A stretch of DNA of 48,584 nucleotides. It comes from Thiotrichaceae bacterium (GTDB lineage: Bacteria; Pseudomonadota; Gammaproteobacteria; Beggiatoales; Beggiatoaceae). The stretch spans positions 1 through 48,584 of the forward strand of contig JALXAQ010000175.1 of the NCBI GenBank assembly GCA_026991885.1, written 5' to 3'. The notes under the pieces were generated by a model. The model was not told where the DNA came from and searched no databases. It was given only the letters and a program-made list of their open reading frames with translations. The translations under genes were made by a program, and so were the position numbers. Below are positions 9,059 to 18,379 of this stretch, one piece after another (position 1 is the stretch's first letter; each line of letters starts with the position of its first letter).

Positions 9059-10702
9059 TTAAGCAACGCCCAACGCGCCCAAACATACCACCATCAAGGT
9101 TTGCGGCATCAATCCCAGCAATAATATTATCAAAGCATTGGCACTCAGCGCGACGCGCATATCCATACCCGCTTCAATCGGTGTCGTGTCTTCAGGCTTA
9201 TCAAAATACATCAGCTTGATGACTCGTAAATAGTAAAATGCCCCTATGATGGCAAATATCACGGCGACGACGGCTAACCAGACAAAACCCGTTTGTATAA
9301 CTTGCGTCAAGACGGACCATTTTGCCCAAAATCCAACCATGGGCGGTACGCCTGCCATCGAGAGCATCAGGATTAGCATGAGCGCGGCATACCAAGAATT
9401 TCTCTCGTTTAAGCCTTTAAAGTCGTCAAGTCGCTCCGCTTCAAAGCCGGCTCGACTGAGCAAAAGTATCATACCAAAGCCGCCTAATGTCATGAGTGCG
9501 TAAACGACGACATAAAACATGGAGGCGGCATAGCCCGCTTGTGTGCCCGCTATGATGCCAAGCATGAGGTAGCCAACATGGGCAATTGTTGAGTAGGCTA
9601 ACATGCGTTTAATATTGGTTTGGGCTATGGCAATAATGTTACCAATCGCCATGGAGAGGATGGAGAGTAAGATGAGCATGTCTTGCCAATCGGCGTGTAA
9701 ATTTTGCATACCATCGACGAGTAAGCGCATTAACATGGCAAAGGCGGCAATTTTCGGGGCACTGGCGATAAATAAGGTCACGGCAGTTGGTGCGCCTTGG
9801 TAGATGTCGGGTATCCAGAGATGGAATGGGACGGCTCCTAATTTGAAGGCTAAGCCGACGATGATAAAGACTAAGCCAAATAGCAGTATTGTGTATTGTT
9901 GTAGGGTTTGGTCGATGATGGGATTGATAGCGGCTAAGGCAACGCTATTATCGCTATTTTCTGCCAGAATTTGTGCAATAGCGGTTAAGGTGGTGCTATT
10001 AGCCGCAGATTCATTAAGGTGTTGTCCGATCACAACGACGGCGATGTTATCATTGTGAATGCCACTGAGGCTTTGTGTCAGTGCTGCTAAGACGGTGTGA
10101 TCGTCTGCGATTTGACGAATCGTTTGGGCAAGCTCAGTTAAATCCAGTGTGCCAGTGATGCCGTACAACATGGACATGCCGTATAGCAACATGCCGGAGG
10201 CTAGGGCACCTAAGATAAAATATTTCATCGCGGCTTCTGAGGCTTTTTGTGATTCGCGGTGCATGGCAACCATTGTGTATAAAGACAAGGAGAGCAGTTC
10301 TAAGCCAAGATAGACGGTTAGCAGACTGTGGGCGGATACCATGATCATCATGCCTAAAGCGGCAAAGAGCCCTATGACGAAGTATTCGCCTTTGAAGAGT
10401 TTGCGATCACGCAAATAGTCTTGCGAGTAGATAAAGGCTACGAAGACGATGAGGAGGATAAAGAGTTTTAACACCGCACTCATCGGATCATTAACAAACA
10501 TGTCATTCATCGCTAACACTCGTTGATCAGGGGCAGTGGCGAGGAGTAGTAGGGCGGTACCTATTAATGTGCCTTGACTCAGTTGATAGGTTAAATGTCG
10601 CAAATTTTTGGGTAGATAGGCATCAATGGCTAGGATAATACAGGCCATTGTGAGTAGTAGTATTTCCGGCAGGAGCCCTGCCATATTTAATTGTGCAGTC
10701 AT
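9059..10702 (-). CDS. nuoN: NADH-quinone oxidoreductase subunit N with an extra loop
   Basis: NuoN is one of the three antiporter-like proton-pumping membrane subunits of complex I. Recognisable blocks are [36 protein letters not shown] (residues about 286-305) and [12 protein letters not shown]. At 547 aa it is about 60 aa longer than usual. The excess lies at about residues 195-268, between [10 protein letters not shown] and [11 protein letters not shown], where the family has only a short loop. That insert is hydrophilic and Ala/Asn-rich. It is separated from nuoM by a 3.2-kb block of conflict genes. Confidence 0.95.
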   Translation of the reverse strand: MTAQLNMAGLLPEILLLTMACIILAIDAYLPKNLRHLTYQLSQGTLIGTALLLLATAPDQRVLAMNDMFVNDPMSAVLKLFILLIVFVAFIYSQDYLRDRKLFKGEYFVIGLFAALGMMIMVSAHSLLTVYLGLELLSLSLYTMVAMHRESQKASEAAMKYFILGALASGMLLYGMSMLYGITGTLDLTELAQTIRQIADDHTVLAALTQSLSGIHNDNIAVVVIGQHLNESAANSTTLTAIAQILAENSDNSVALAAINPIIDQTLQQYTILLFGLVFIIVGLAFKLGAVPFHLWIPDIYQGAPTAVTLFIASAPKIAAFAMLMRLLVDGMQNLHADWQDMLILLSILSMAIGNIIAIAQTNIKRMLAYSTIAHVGYLMLGIIAGTQAGYAASMFYVVVYALMTLGGFGMILLLSRAGFEAERLDDFKGLNERNSWYAALMLILMLSMAGVPPMVGFWAKWSVLTQVIQTGFVWLAVVAVIFAIIGAFYYLRVIKLMYFDKPEDTTPIEAGMDMRVALSANALIILLLGLMPQTLMVVCLGALGVA

Positions 10703-10967
10703 TTCTATTTGTTTTTCCTTATGTTACATGGTTTGAGTGCGCGACGCGGAGCGTCAGGCGAGAACAATTATAGCAGGAGTGTAGGGCGTAGCTTGCACTG
10801 TTTTTTTTAAACAAAGTCTAGTACAACGGATTTGGGGAAGAAACGGATTGAGTCATGCCTGTTTTTTTTAAATAAAAATGTCTGCTATTTTAAAGTCTTT
10901 AACAATCCGTTTATTCCCCTAATCCAGGACGTTCGTTGTAAAAACCAGAAAAAAGAGAAAAAAGTTG
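10703..10967. mobile_element. Intergenic region with a 119-bp TIR element
   Basis: Between hicB and nuoN there is no gene. A MITE-like element runs 10822-10940, with ends TACAACG / CGTTGTA and longer imperfect inverted arms: 10822-10850, TACAACGGATTTGGGGAAGA onward, against 10901-10940, which has 9 extra bases. A related TACAACGAA motif occurs near 34203. A GGAGTGTAGGGCGTAGCTTG hairpin relative lies upstream. Transposase-less mobility is inferred from structure only. Confidence 0.5.
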
Positions 10968-11288
10968 TCATTGTGATAGCTTAGCACTTGCTAAGCTATT
11001 TAAACTTGTACCTGATTCTGCTGCCAGTATAGCTAGAGCTCGATGAATATCTGGCGGAACACGCACCATAAACTTGCCACTAAATTGTTTAGTAGCAATC
11101 GGTTTTGGCACTAACTCATTATGGGCTTGCATATCGGAAACAGCGTCATCAACCACTTGACGAATGCCTTTAAAAGCGGCGTCTGGCGTTTCTGCCAGCC
11201 AACTTAAACTAGGAAATTCTGCACACAATCCCACGTACTCACCATCTTCTTCAGCCCAAGTGACACGATAGGTATATTTATCCATCAT
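10968..11288 (-). CDS. hicB: HicB-family antitoxin
   Basis: The 106-aa protein has an N-terminal HicB-like half-RNase H fold (YTYRVTWAEEDGEYVGLCAE, then FPSLSWLAETPDAAF) and a C-terminal ribbon-helix-helix block (GKFMVRVPPDIHRALAILAA, then SGTSLNSLA) for operator binding. HicB neutralises HicA and represses the pair. It starts one base into the end of the hicA-like gene, so the two are coupled. The order toxin then antitoxin is normal for hicAB. It sits between nuoN and a methylase. Confidence 0.85.
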   Translation of the reverse strand: MMDKYTYRVTWAEEDGEYVGLCAEFPSLSWLAETPDAAFKGIRQVVDDAVSDMQAHNELVPKPIATKQFSGKFMVRVPPDIHRALAILAAESGTSLNSLASAKLSQ

Positions 11289-11530
11289 CAGTCTCCAATT
11301 TTTTCAATCGCTTTCAGCACCTGTTTGACTTGATATGCCTTAGCTTTACCTTTGGCATTTTGGATATTGACCCGTGGATCGCCCTTCCAAGGGGTTTTGT
11401 ACACTCGATGACTTGTACTATTTTGGCGAGCTTCACCAAAAAAATGATCGCATACCTTGCACAAATCACTAAAGCGAACCTCTTTTGGATTCTGTTTCAT
11501 TTGTGCAATAATGTCGCTTATCGTAGCCAT
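11288..11530 (-). CDS. hicA: HicA-like mRNA interferase toxin
   Basis: The 80-aa protein has the HicA-like core: a helical start, the strand with the catalytic-type histidine in TSHRVYKTPW (H41), and a basic VNIQNAKGKAKAYQVKQVL tail. HicA toxins are double-stranded-RNA-binding-domain RNases that cut mRNA. Pairing with an adjacent hicB, sharing one base, supports the call more than sequence alone. Its coding start overlaps a stub of a probable restriction gene (see 11568-11621), suggesting that the module replaced part of that gene. Confidence 0.75.
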   Translation of the reverse strand: MATISDIIAQMKQNPKEVRFSDLCKVCDHFFGEARQNSTSHRVYKTPWKGDPRVNIQNAKGKAKAYQVKQVLKAIEKIGD

Positions 11531-11567
11531 AGCATATCATACTCGATGATTCGTACTTATCGTTCAT

Positions 11568-11621
11568 GTGTTTTTGAATATTGTATTTGTCAAAAATTTC
11601 TTTCCAAGGATTACTGTTCAT
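11568..11621 (-). pseudogene. Probable restriction endonuclease stub after the methylase
   Basis: An ATG overlaps the methylase stop (ATGA) and encodes MNSNPWKEIFDKYNIQKH before the reading frame loses coding character; it stays open to a TAG at 11469 but runs into hicA. As I remember it, several type II restriction enzymes encoded right after Dam-type methylases begin with this kind of sequence (NPW..IFDKY.I..H). I read it as the 5' remnant of the cognate endonuclease, cut off by the hicAB module. No wider match can be checked here. Confidence 0.4.
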
Positions 11622-12514
11622 GGGTTCGGATAATTCGTGATTAATAATTCTGTTATCTTGCCTCGTTTAGTCGCAACACTATTTATCATCCGGTTTGCTA
11701 ATACTCTTTGAATGTTAAAACCCGCATATTGTGTTTCAAAAAAATTATCTTTTTTATCAACATTTTTAGGATCAGAATTGCTTAGCATTAATTTTGCGCC
11801 TCTGTCATTTAAGACTTTAAAGGTGTTAGCTAAGCTGATTTGTGCTTGTTCATCAAAGTTGGTTTTGCTATAGTTTGTAAAATTTGAAGTCTTATTTAAT
11901 GGACGATAAGGTGGATCGAAATAAATAAAGGACTCTTCTGTGGCTACCACTTTTTCTAAGTCTCTAAAATCGGCGACTTTCAATTCCACTTTTTGTAAAG
12001 ACTTTGAGACATTTATTAAATTGGATTCATCTAAAATTTTCGGATTTTTATAGTCGCCAAAAGGCACATTAAAGCCTCCTTTTTTATTCAGTCTGAATAA
12101 TCCATTAAAGCAGGTTTTATTTAAAAAAATCATTTGTGTCGCTCTATCTATTTTAGATAGTGGCTTATTATTGTATTTGTCTCTTATTTCATAGAAATAG
12201 GCTTTTCTTTTGGTTTGATCTAAAGTGAGATATTTTTGTTGATAAGTCTGTAATAAGTCAATGAGTGTTGAAACGTCTTTTTGAATGACTTGGTAAACCA
12301 AGATTAATTCTTGATTTATGTCAGATAAATAAAAATTTTTCACCGGATAATGATTGATGATGTCAAAAAAAACGGCGCCGCCACCTAAAAACGGTTCATA
12401 ATAATTTTTTATTATGCCTTTTTTTAATTCTATGGGGTATTTTAGTTGCCCAATCAGTTGGGATTTTCCTCCTGCCCATTTTATAAAGGGTTTTGAGGGT
12501 GTGTCAATGCTCAT
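11618..12514 (-). CDS. DNA adenine methylase (Dam/DpnM type)
   Basis: The 298-aa protein has the D12-class N6-adenine methyltransferase motifs in order: KWAGGKSQL (12-20), the AdoMet loop EPFLGGG (40-46), LNKTCFNGLFR (131-141) and the catalytic DPPY (200-203). The family usually methylates GATC, but specificity cannot be read from sequence. Its normal restriction partner seems lost (stub at 11568-11621). It lies between xisI and hicA in the nuoM-nuoN junction, on the nuo strand. It is intact and could act as a solitary methylase. Confidence 0.92.
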   Translation of the reverse strand: MSIDTPSKPFIKWAGGKSQLIGQLKYPIELKKGIIKNYYEPFLGGGAVFFDIINHYPVKNFYLSDINQELILVYQVIQKDVSTLIDLLQTYQQKYLTLDQTKRKAYFYEIRDKYNNKPLSKIDRATQMIFLNKTCFNGLFRLNKKGGFNVPFGDYKNPKILDESNLINVSKSLQKVELKVADFRDLEKVVATEESFIYFDPPYRPLNKTSNFTNYSKTNFDEQAQISLANTFKVLNDRGAKLMLSNSDPKNVDKKDNFFETQYAGFNIQRVLANRMINSVATKRGKITELLITNYPNP

Positions 12515-12619
12515 TAAATTTTCACCTCGTTGCCACGCGCCAGCGTCCCAGACTCATGGAGAGCGATCACAGGGGGTTGTTTGGTGCTCAGTTGAGTTAC
12601 GCCGCTAAAAGCGTTATAT

Positions 12620-12955
12620 TCACACTACCGCAAAACCGGTGTACTGACGCAGTTTTTGTGGCCGAAAGCCAAGTACAATATCATATTTAGGTACACCAGC
12701 CTCAACTAAGTCTGTGGCAATACCCTCTTCTGTACCGTCGTATTGAATCCAAATTTTGTCGTTAATCAGTTCAACATGAATAATGCAATCATGAATATAT
12801 TTTTTATTATCCCAGCCCATTTCTAACAGCGTATAACGGACACGCTGTTCGTCAAATACGACATGTGGCTCAATTTCACCATAAGCCGGTTTATATTGAG
12901 CATAATCAAGTAATATATTTTTAATCAATGTTTGATAGTTTAAGCGGGTATCCAT
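12620..12955 (-). CDS. xisI: XisI-like protein
   Basis: The 111-aa protein matches the XisI family (fdxN element excision controlling factor): YQTLIKNILLDYAQYKP at the start, VVFDEQRVRYTLLEMGWDN centrally, IQYDGTEEGIATDLVEAGVP and IVLGFRPQKLRQYTGFAV at the end. The family is common in cyanobacteria, where xisH and xisI influence excision of the Anabaena fdxN element. Many pairs occur far from any such element, so a conflict or toxin-antitoxin role is suspected. It overlaps xisH by 16 bases. It is intact. Confidence 0.88.
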   Translation of the reverse strand: MDTRLNYQTLIKNILLDYAQYKPAYGEIEPHVVFDEQRVRYTLLEMGWDNKKYIHDCIIHVELINDKIWIQYDGTEEGIATDLVEAGVPKYDIVLGFRPQKLRQYTGFAVV

Positions 12956-13359
12956 CGTGTAATCACCTCATTTTCTTCATCAAATACAATAAGACGAAAC
13001 ATGGGATCAGCCAACACAATTTGACCAATTTCTTCGGCAAAAATACCATTGAAGGCAGTTTCATTAACTGCTAGATACAAGAGTCTGCTTGGTTCTCGCT
13101 GTTTAAGGATTTGATAATATAAAAAAAATTGACCGATAGCATTTTCTAAATCATTAACATCTGATTTTCCAATAAAACTTTTAATTTCAACCACTATTTT
13201 CTCATGTCCTTTTTCAGCACTGATTAAGCGAGCAGCACCAAGATCAGCATATAACTTTCTTTCTCCAATTTTCAGAAAAAATGGATCATGAGTGATTGTC
13301 CAGTTATCTTTTTCCAAGGCATGTTTGACTGTGTCATGGTAAATGTCTAATTTGGGCAT
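12940..13359 (-). CDS. xisH: XisH-like protein (PD-(D/E)xK nuclease fold)
   Basis: The 139-aa protein matches XisH: a MPKLDIYHDTVKHALEKDNW start, then YADLGAARL with D39 and VVEIKSF with E58 and K60. D...ExK is the catalytic signature of restriction-enzyme-like nucleases, and GQFFLYYQIL (76-85) fits the following helix. It partners XisI, encoded in an overlapping frame. The pair is rare in gammaproteobacteria compared with cyanobacteria, so transfer is plausible. What it cuts, if anything, is unknown. Confidence 0.88.
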   Translation of the reverse strand: MPKLDIYHDTVKHALEKDNWTITHDPFFLKIGERKLYADLGAARLISAEKGHEKIVVEIKSFIGKSDVNDLENAIGQFFLYYQILKQREPSRLLYLAVNETAFNGIFAEEIGQIVLADPMFRLIVFDEENEVITRWIPA

Positions 13360-13919
13360 ACAAAAAATCCTATACTTAACATTGGCTCACAATAAATTAT
13401 ATGAGACGCTTTCATATTAATTCAACTTTTTTGGGGTGCCAAAATATTCATCCCATTTCCTTTTAATATAAAGAGCGGTCACACAGGAGGTTGGCGCGTG
13501 GGAACCAGAAAAATAAAGTACAACAATAAAAACGATCTGGCACGATGGTATCTGTCAGCCATTTTCTTATGCTCGTTATTTTTCTTTTGACTTTTATTTT
13601 AAATCCGTGTAATCAGTGTAATCAGTTTAATCCGCGATTCAAGGTTTTTATTCATGGTTAGCTACCCAGATATTTCTTAGTTGCCTTGCGGCTAGTTTTT
13701 CATTTTTTTGCGGATTCCATTTAAAATACTGCATAACTTAGCATAATGTGCGTTTTAAAAGTATAATGATTAAAAACCCCTTGAATCACGGATTTAATGG
13801 ATTACTCGGATGACACGGATTAAAAACCTAAATCACTTTTGACTTTTATTTTTCTTTTGACTTTGATTTTAAATCCGCGTCATCCGTGTCATCCGTAAAA
13901 TCCGCGATTCAAGTTTTTT
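13360..13919. repeat. 560-bp intergenic region with dispersed repeats
   Basis: No gene is seen. Three related copies of a repeat rich in AATCCGTGT/CATCCG units lie at about 13598-13655, 13775-13829 (opposite orientation) and 13846-13920. Each pairs a CTTTTGACTTTTATTTTAAA flank with an ATCCGCGATTCAAG end. The inverted copies can fold on each other. The last ends at the nuoM stop codon. The block separates xisH from nuoM. Confidence 0.7.
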
Positions 13920-15449
13920 TTACATTGGAATTTTAGACACTAAAATATGTTCCACCAAATTCTGCACCGTCGCCTGCATCACATCCAGCAGCGGCGCTGG
14001 CCAAATTCCAAATAACAGCACCACAATCGCCAATGTTGTCAAAATCAACGTTTCACGCCCATTGATGTCTATCAGACTGGCTACCTTGTCATTGCCAACG
14101 GCGCCGTAAATCACTCGTTTGATCATCCATAAAGTATAAGCCGCTCCAAGAATCATAATCGTCGCCGCACCAAAAGCTATCCAGAAATTCGCCTTAAATG
14201 AGGCGACTATCACTAAAAATTCTCCCACAAAACCAGAGGTGGCGGGTAAGCCTGAGTTTGCCATCGCAAAAAGTACCGCAAACATGGCAAAACGTGGCAT
14301 GGTATTAGCGACTCCGCCATAATCACCAATTTCACGACTATGTAAACGATCATACAATACGCCGACACAGAGGAATAAGGCGCCCGAAATAAAACCGTGC
14401 GAAATCATTTGCACTATGCCGCCTTCCATCGCCATCACGCCTCCGTCCATTGAGCCTGTATTTTTATAAATCATAAAACTTATAAAAAAGCCTAGCGTGG
14501 CAAATCCCATGTGGGAAATCGAAGAATAGGCTATCAATTTCTTCATGTCTTGCTGCACCAGCGCCACAAAAGAAATATAGATAATGGCAATTAAGGATAA
14601 ACCAATAATAAGCCAATCTAATTCTCGACTCGCATCCGGCGTAATTGGCAGACTAAAGCGCAAAAATCCATAGCCTCCCATTTTTAACATGATGGCCGCC
14701 AAAATCACGGAACCGCCTGTCGGTGCTTCAACGTGGGCATCTGGCAACCATGTATGTACCGGCCACATGGGGACTTTGACAGCAAAGGCGATAAGAAACG
14801 CCAAAAATATAAAAATTTGCGCCGTCATTGGAATGGCTAATTTGTGGTAATCAAGAATGGCAAAGCTGTCTGCTTGTGAATATAGATACAGCAATGACAC
14901 TAGCATGAAAACCGAACCTAAAAAGGTGTACAAGAAAAACTTAATGGTCGCATAGACGCGCCGAGGGCCTCCCCATATACCAATGAGCAAAAACATCGGT
15001 ATCAGCATCGCTTCCCAGAGTACATAGAATAAAATGGCATCTAGGGCCGAAAAAACACCTACCATTAAGCCTTCCATGATGAGAAAGGCTGCCAAGTATT
15101 GGGCGGGTTTATATTGGATCACTTCCCATGCCGCTAATACAACCAAGACTGTGGTGAAAGTTGTCAATATAATCAATGGCATGGAAATGCCATCCACGCC
15201 TAAATGATATTCTATACCAAAGGCGGGTATCCAAGACATTTTTTCGGTGAACTGCATGGCAGCCGTCGTCGTATCAAAATAAAAATACAAGGACAATGAC
15301 AGTAAAAATGTCAGTAATGATACCACCAATGCAATGGGGCGGACAGTAGAACCTTGATTGTCTCCGACGGCGAGTACCCAAATGCCGCCCAAAATAGGCA
15401 ACCAGATCAATAGACTTAGTAAGGATAAATCAGTCATATCAGTTATCAA
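13920..15449 (-). CDS. nuoM: NADH-quinone oxidoreductase subunit M
   Basis: The 509-aa multi-spanning protein has the NuoM marks GVDGISMPLIILTTFTT, WEAMLIPMFLLIGIWGG and VPMWPVHTWLPDAHVEAPT (with the trans-membrane lysine and histidine of the antiporter-like fold) and SSISHMGF. It pumps protons in the membrane arm of complex I. Its start overlaps the nuoL stop by 4 bases, which implies coupling. Length is normal. In this genome nuoN does not follow directly. Confidence 0.97.
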   Translation of the reverse strand: MITDMTDLSLLSLLIWLPILGGIWVLAVGDNQGSTVRPIALVVSLLTFLLSLSLYFYFDTTTAAMQFTEKMSWIPAFGIEYHLGVDGISMPLIILTTFTTVLVVLAAWEVIQYKPAQYLAAFLIMEGLMVGVFSALDAILFYVLWEAMLIPMFLLIGIWGGPRRVYATIKFFLYTFLGSVFMLVSLLYLYSQADSFAILDYHKLAIPMTAQIFIFLAFLIAFAVKVPMWPVHTWLPDAHVEAPTGGSVILAAIMLKMGGYGFLRFSLPITPDASRELDWLIIGLSLIAIIYISFVALVQQDMKKLIAYSSISHMGFATLGFFISFMIYKNTGSMDGGVMAMEGGIVQMISHGFISGALFLCVGVLYDRLHSREIGDYGGVANTMPRFAMFAVLFAMANSGLPATSGFVGEFLVIVASFKANFWIAFGAATIMILGAAYTLWMIKRVIYGAVGNDKVASLIDINGRETLILTTLAIVVLLFGIWPAPLLDVMQATVQNLVEHILVSKIPM

Positions 15450-17404
15450 AAAGTAGAACCGTAGAGAACGAACACGCCGAGTAGTACAGCGAGACCCAAA
15501 ATCATAGCAAAGGCATAGTGATAGAGATAGCCTGTTTGGAGTTGGCGGAGATTGCCAGAAAACCAGCCGACCAATTTAGCCGTTCCATTGACTAAGCCAT
15601 CAATCAATTTAATATCTCCAATACGCCACATCAGCGAACCGATGCCGCGTGCTCCGCCGGCAAAAAACCAGTCATTAAATCTGTCAAAGCCGTATTTCTC
15701 AAGCAGTATTTTGTAAATCAGTTTAGTACGATCTGCTATCACGCCCGGCAATTCTGGTCGTGCCATGTAAAGAAAATAGGCTGTGCCGAAACCTGCTAAG
15801 GCTAACCAGACGGGTGCTTGTAAGAATCCGTGTCCAATAAAACTGAGGACACCATGATAGTGTTCTGGATCGAAGGGATTATGAATGACGAAAATCGCGC
15901 CATCAAAATAGTGACCAAATAGTAGCGGCGTAATGGTAAACATCCCTATTAACACTGAAGGAATGGCTAAGGCGATAAGCGGTCCTGTCACAACCCACGG
16001 CGATTCATGCAAATGTTCACGGGTATGTTCATCCATACGTTCTTTACCATGAAAAGTTAAGAAAAACATACGGAATGTGTATAAAGCCGTGATAAATACG
16101 CCAAGTAGGACGGCATAATAGGCAAAAGCCGTTTCCCAACCTCCTCTGATTTCAGAGGCATGATGTGCCGCTTCGATAATCGCATCTTTGGAGAAAAAGC
16201 CGGCAAAGCCGGGGAATCCAATCAGTGCCAGTGATCCGATTAAGGTGGTCCAATAAGTAATCGGCAAATATTTTTTAAGTCCACCCATTTTACGCATATC
16301 TTGCTCATGGTGCATGGCGATGATGACAGAGCCGGCGCCTAAGAATAATAGGGCTTTAAAAAAGGCATGAGTCATCATGTGGAAAATGCCCGCCGCATAA
16401 GCCGATGCACCCAAGGCAACGGTCATATAACCCAATTGCGATAGGGTAGAATAGGCAACCACCCGTTTGATGTCGTTTTGCACCAAGCCTAAAATGCCCA
16501 TGAAAAAGGCTGTAATGGCGCCAATGACGAGGACAAAACTGAGTGCCGTTTGACTCAATTCAAATAGCGGAGACATCCGCGCTACCATAAAGATACCCGC
16601 TGTCACCATTGTTGCTGCGTGAATTAGGGCAGAAATGGGCGTGGGACCTTCCATTGAGTCTGGCAACCAGACATGTAGCGGAAATTGGGCCGATTTTCCC
16701 ATCGCTCCAATAAATAACAATATACAGATCACGGTCATCATTGACCATTCTGTGCCAGAAAAAATACTAATCGTTTCTTGATATTGCCCATTTTGAGCGA
16801 GTTCAAAAACTTCAGTATAGTTGAGAGTATTAAATGTCATCAACACCGCCGCAATACCTAAAGCAAAGCCAAAATCGCCAACGCGGTTGACTAAAAAGGC
16901 TTTCAAATTGGCATAAATGGCGGATTCTCTGGTAAACCAAAACCCAATCAGTAGATAAGAGACTAATCCAACCGCTTCCCAGCCAAAAAACAATTGTACG
17001 AAATTGTTAGACATCACCAACATGAGCATGGAGAAGGTGAATAAGTTAATATAGCTGAAAAAGCGTTGATAGCCGGGATCGTCGTGCATATAGCCGATGG
17101 TATAAATATGTACCATCCAAGATACAAAGGTGACGACGACCATCATCAAAGCGGTGAGCGAATCAAGCATAAATCCGATTTCAAGCTTAACACCGCCCGC
17201 GACTAACCATGTGTATAGCGTCTCATTAAACGGTTCACTGCCCGCTACAACGATTTGATAAAACACATAAAGCGAGAGAAAAAAGGAAAGTCCTACGGCA
17301 CCAATCGTGACTGAATGGGCAACACGCCGACTGACATTAAACAGTCCCGCAATAATAGCCCCGATAAGGGGTGCTAATACAATCGCAAGTGAAACATTTT
17401 GCAT
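15446..17404 (-). CDS. nuoL: NADH-quinone oxidoreductase subunit L
   Basis: The 652-aa protein is the largest membrane subunit of complex I. Signatures include GWEAVGLVSYLLIGFWF, FPLHVWLPDSMEGPTPISAL, STLSQLGYM and FFKALLFLGAGSV. The C-terminal lateral helix region follows (about residues 530-652), ending in a final membrane helix. It starts 12 bases after nuoK and overlaps nuoM. Full length and intact. Confidence 0.97.
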   Translation of the reverse strand: MQNVSLAIVLAPLIGAIIAGLFNVSRRVAHSVTIGAVGLSFFLSLYVFYQIVVAGSEPFNETLYTWLVAGGVKLEIGFMLDSLTALMMVVVTFVSWMVHIYTIGYMHDDPGYQRFFSYINLFTFSMLMLVMSNNFVQLFFGWEAVGLVSYLLIGFWFTRESAIYANLKAFLVNRVGDFGFALGIAAVLMTFNTLNYTEVFELAQNGQYQETISIFSGTEWSMMTVICILLFIGAMGKSAQFPLHVWLPDSMEGPTPISALIHAATMVTAGIFMVARMSPLFELSQTALSFVLVIGAITAFFMGILGLVQNDIKRVVAYSTLSQLGYMTVALGASAYAAGIFHMMTHAFFKALLFLGAGSVIIAMHHEQDMRKMGGLKKYLPITYWTTLIGSLALIGFPGFAGFFSKDAIIEAAHHASEIRGGWETAFAYYAVLLGVFITALYTFRMFFLTFHGKERMDEHTREHLHESPWVVTGPLIALAIPSVLIGMFTITPLLFGHYFDGAIFVIHNPFDPEHYHGVLSFIGHGFLQAPVWLALAGFGTAYFLYMARPELPGVIADRTKLIYKILLEKYGFDRFNDWFFAGGARGIGSLMWRIGDIKLIDGLVNGTAKLVGWFSGNLRQLQTGYLYHYAFAMILGLAVLLGVFVLYGSTF

Positions 17405-17416
17405 ATCGTTAATTTT

Positions 17417-17722
17417 TTACCCTTTCAGAGTGTTAAGTTCATCGACATTAATGGTATTTTTATTACGGAATAAGACGACCAAAATGGCTAAACCAATGGC
17501 TGATTCCGCTGCCGCCACTGTCAGTATAAAAAAAACAAAAATCTGCCCTGCAATATCGGCATTAAAATATGAAAAGGCAATAAAATTCATATTGACTGAT
17601 AACAGCATCAGTTCAATACACATCAGCAAGATAAGCAGATTTTTACGGTTAAGAAAAATGCCTGCAATACTCAGGGAAAATAAGACAGCTCCCAAAATGA
17701 GAAATTCATGTAATTCGGGCAT
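17417..17722 (-). CDS. nuoK: NADH-quinone oxidoreductase subunit K
   Basis: I start the gene at ATG 17722 ([20 protein letters not shown]), giving the usual 101 aa with three membrane helices. The conserved buried glutamates of proton transfer lie in [17 protein letters not shown] longer frame from 17800 would add 26 unlikely residues that overlap nuoJ. It begins 7 bases after nuoJ and ends 12 bases before nuoL. Confidence 0.95.
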   Translation of the reverse strand: MPELHEFLILGAVLFSLSIAGIFLNRKNLLILLMCIELMLLSVNMNFIAFSYFNADIAGQIFVFFILTVAAAESAIGLAILVVLFRNKNTINVDELNTLKG

Positions 17723-17729
17723 AAGAACT

Positions 17730-18314
17730 TTATTCCTTTGATTCTGATTGCATTTTGACAAGTCGGACACGATCTTCACGACGGACACGAACTTGTTCAT
17801 CAGGGTTTTGGTATTTCGCTCGCGTGTGTGGGCGCATCGTTAAAGCAATGGCAGCCACCATGGCAACTAATAAAATCGCAGCGGCTATTTCAAAAGGATA
17901 AACATAATCGGTGTATAACACGAGTCCTAATGCTTTAACATTCGGCAGGGCAGCCGCCACTTCGGGGGGGGGCGCTTGATGCCAGCCTGCGAGGACTAAA
18001 ATCATTTCGACTAAAATCAGCACGCCCACAAATGCTGCCACTGGAAGGTGGCGCACAAAACCTTCTCGTAAAGGAGCCACATTAATATCGAGCATCATCA
18101 AGACAAACAAAAACAGTATCATGACGGCACCGACATAAACTAAAATCAGCGCAATGGCTAAAAATTCAGCATGTAATAAGAGCCAAATTGCTGCCGACGA
18201 AAAAAATGCCAGCACGAGAAATAATGCGGCATGAATTGGATTTCGGACCGTAATGACGCGACTGGCGGCAAATATCAAAATGAGAGCAAATAAGTAAAAA
18301 GTAAATTTTATCAT
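17730..18314 (-). CDS. nuoJ: NADH-quinone oxidoreductase subunit J
   Basis: Start taken at ATG 18314 ([20 protein letters not shown]), giving 194 aa. It has five predicted membrane helices; [20 protein letters not shown], including the helix with the pi-bulge, is typical. An upstream in-frame ATG at 18347 would add 11 polar residues that disagree with the family. A dispersed hairpin (18338-18374) precedes it, separating it from the MORN-like gene. Confidence 0.94.
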   Translation of the reverse strand: MIKFTFYLFALILIFAASRVITVRNPIHAALFLVLAFFSSAAIWLLLHAEFLAIALILVYVGAVMILFLFVLMMLDINVAPLREGFVRHLPVAAFVGVLILVEMILVLAGWHQAPPPEVAAALPNVKALGLVLYTDYVYPFEIAAAILLVAMVAAIALTMRPHTRAKYQNPDEQVRVRREDRVRLVKMQSESKE

Positions 18315-18337
18315 GCAGTTGTTTCCATTTTTTTGGT

Positions 18338-18374
18338 AGGAGTCCAAGATTTATCTTGGACGTTTGGACTCCTA
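18338..18374. repeat. Dispersed double inverted repeat (AGGAGTCCAAGAT family)
   Basis: GTCCAAGAT/ATCTTGGAC forms a 9-bp hairpin around TT, and AGGAGTCCAA pairs also with TTTGGACTCCT. Related copies lie at 25075-25110, 32973-32995, 34038-34062 and 41791-41834, with the 474-495 hairpin as a relative. It falls in a gene junction of the nuo operon. Confidence 0.75.
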
Positions 18375-18379
18375 ATTAA

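Noticed and set aside
8838-9086. 82-aa minus-strand frame over the nuoN end
   Set aside because: It runs through the nuoN terminus in another frame and the 9025 hairpin; the 36-aa frame with a ribosome site is the better reading.
9201-10058. Plus-strand frames opposite nuoN
   Set aside because: Antisense shadows of a strongly conserved gene.
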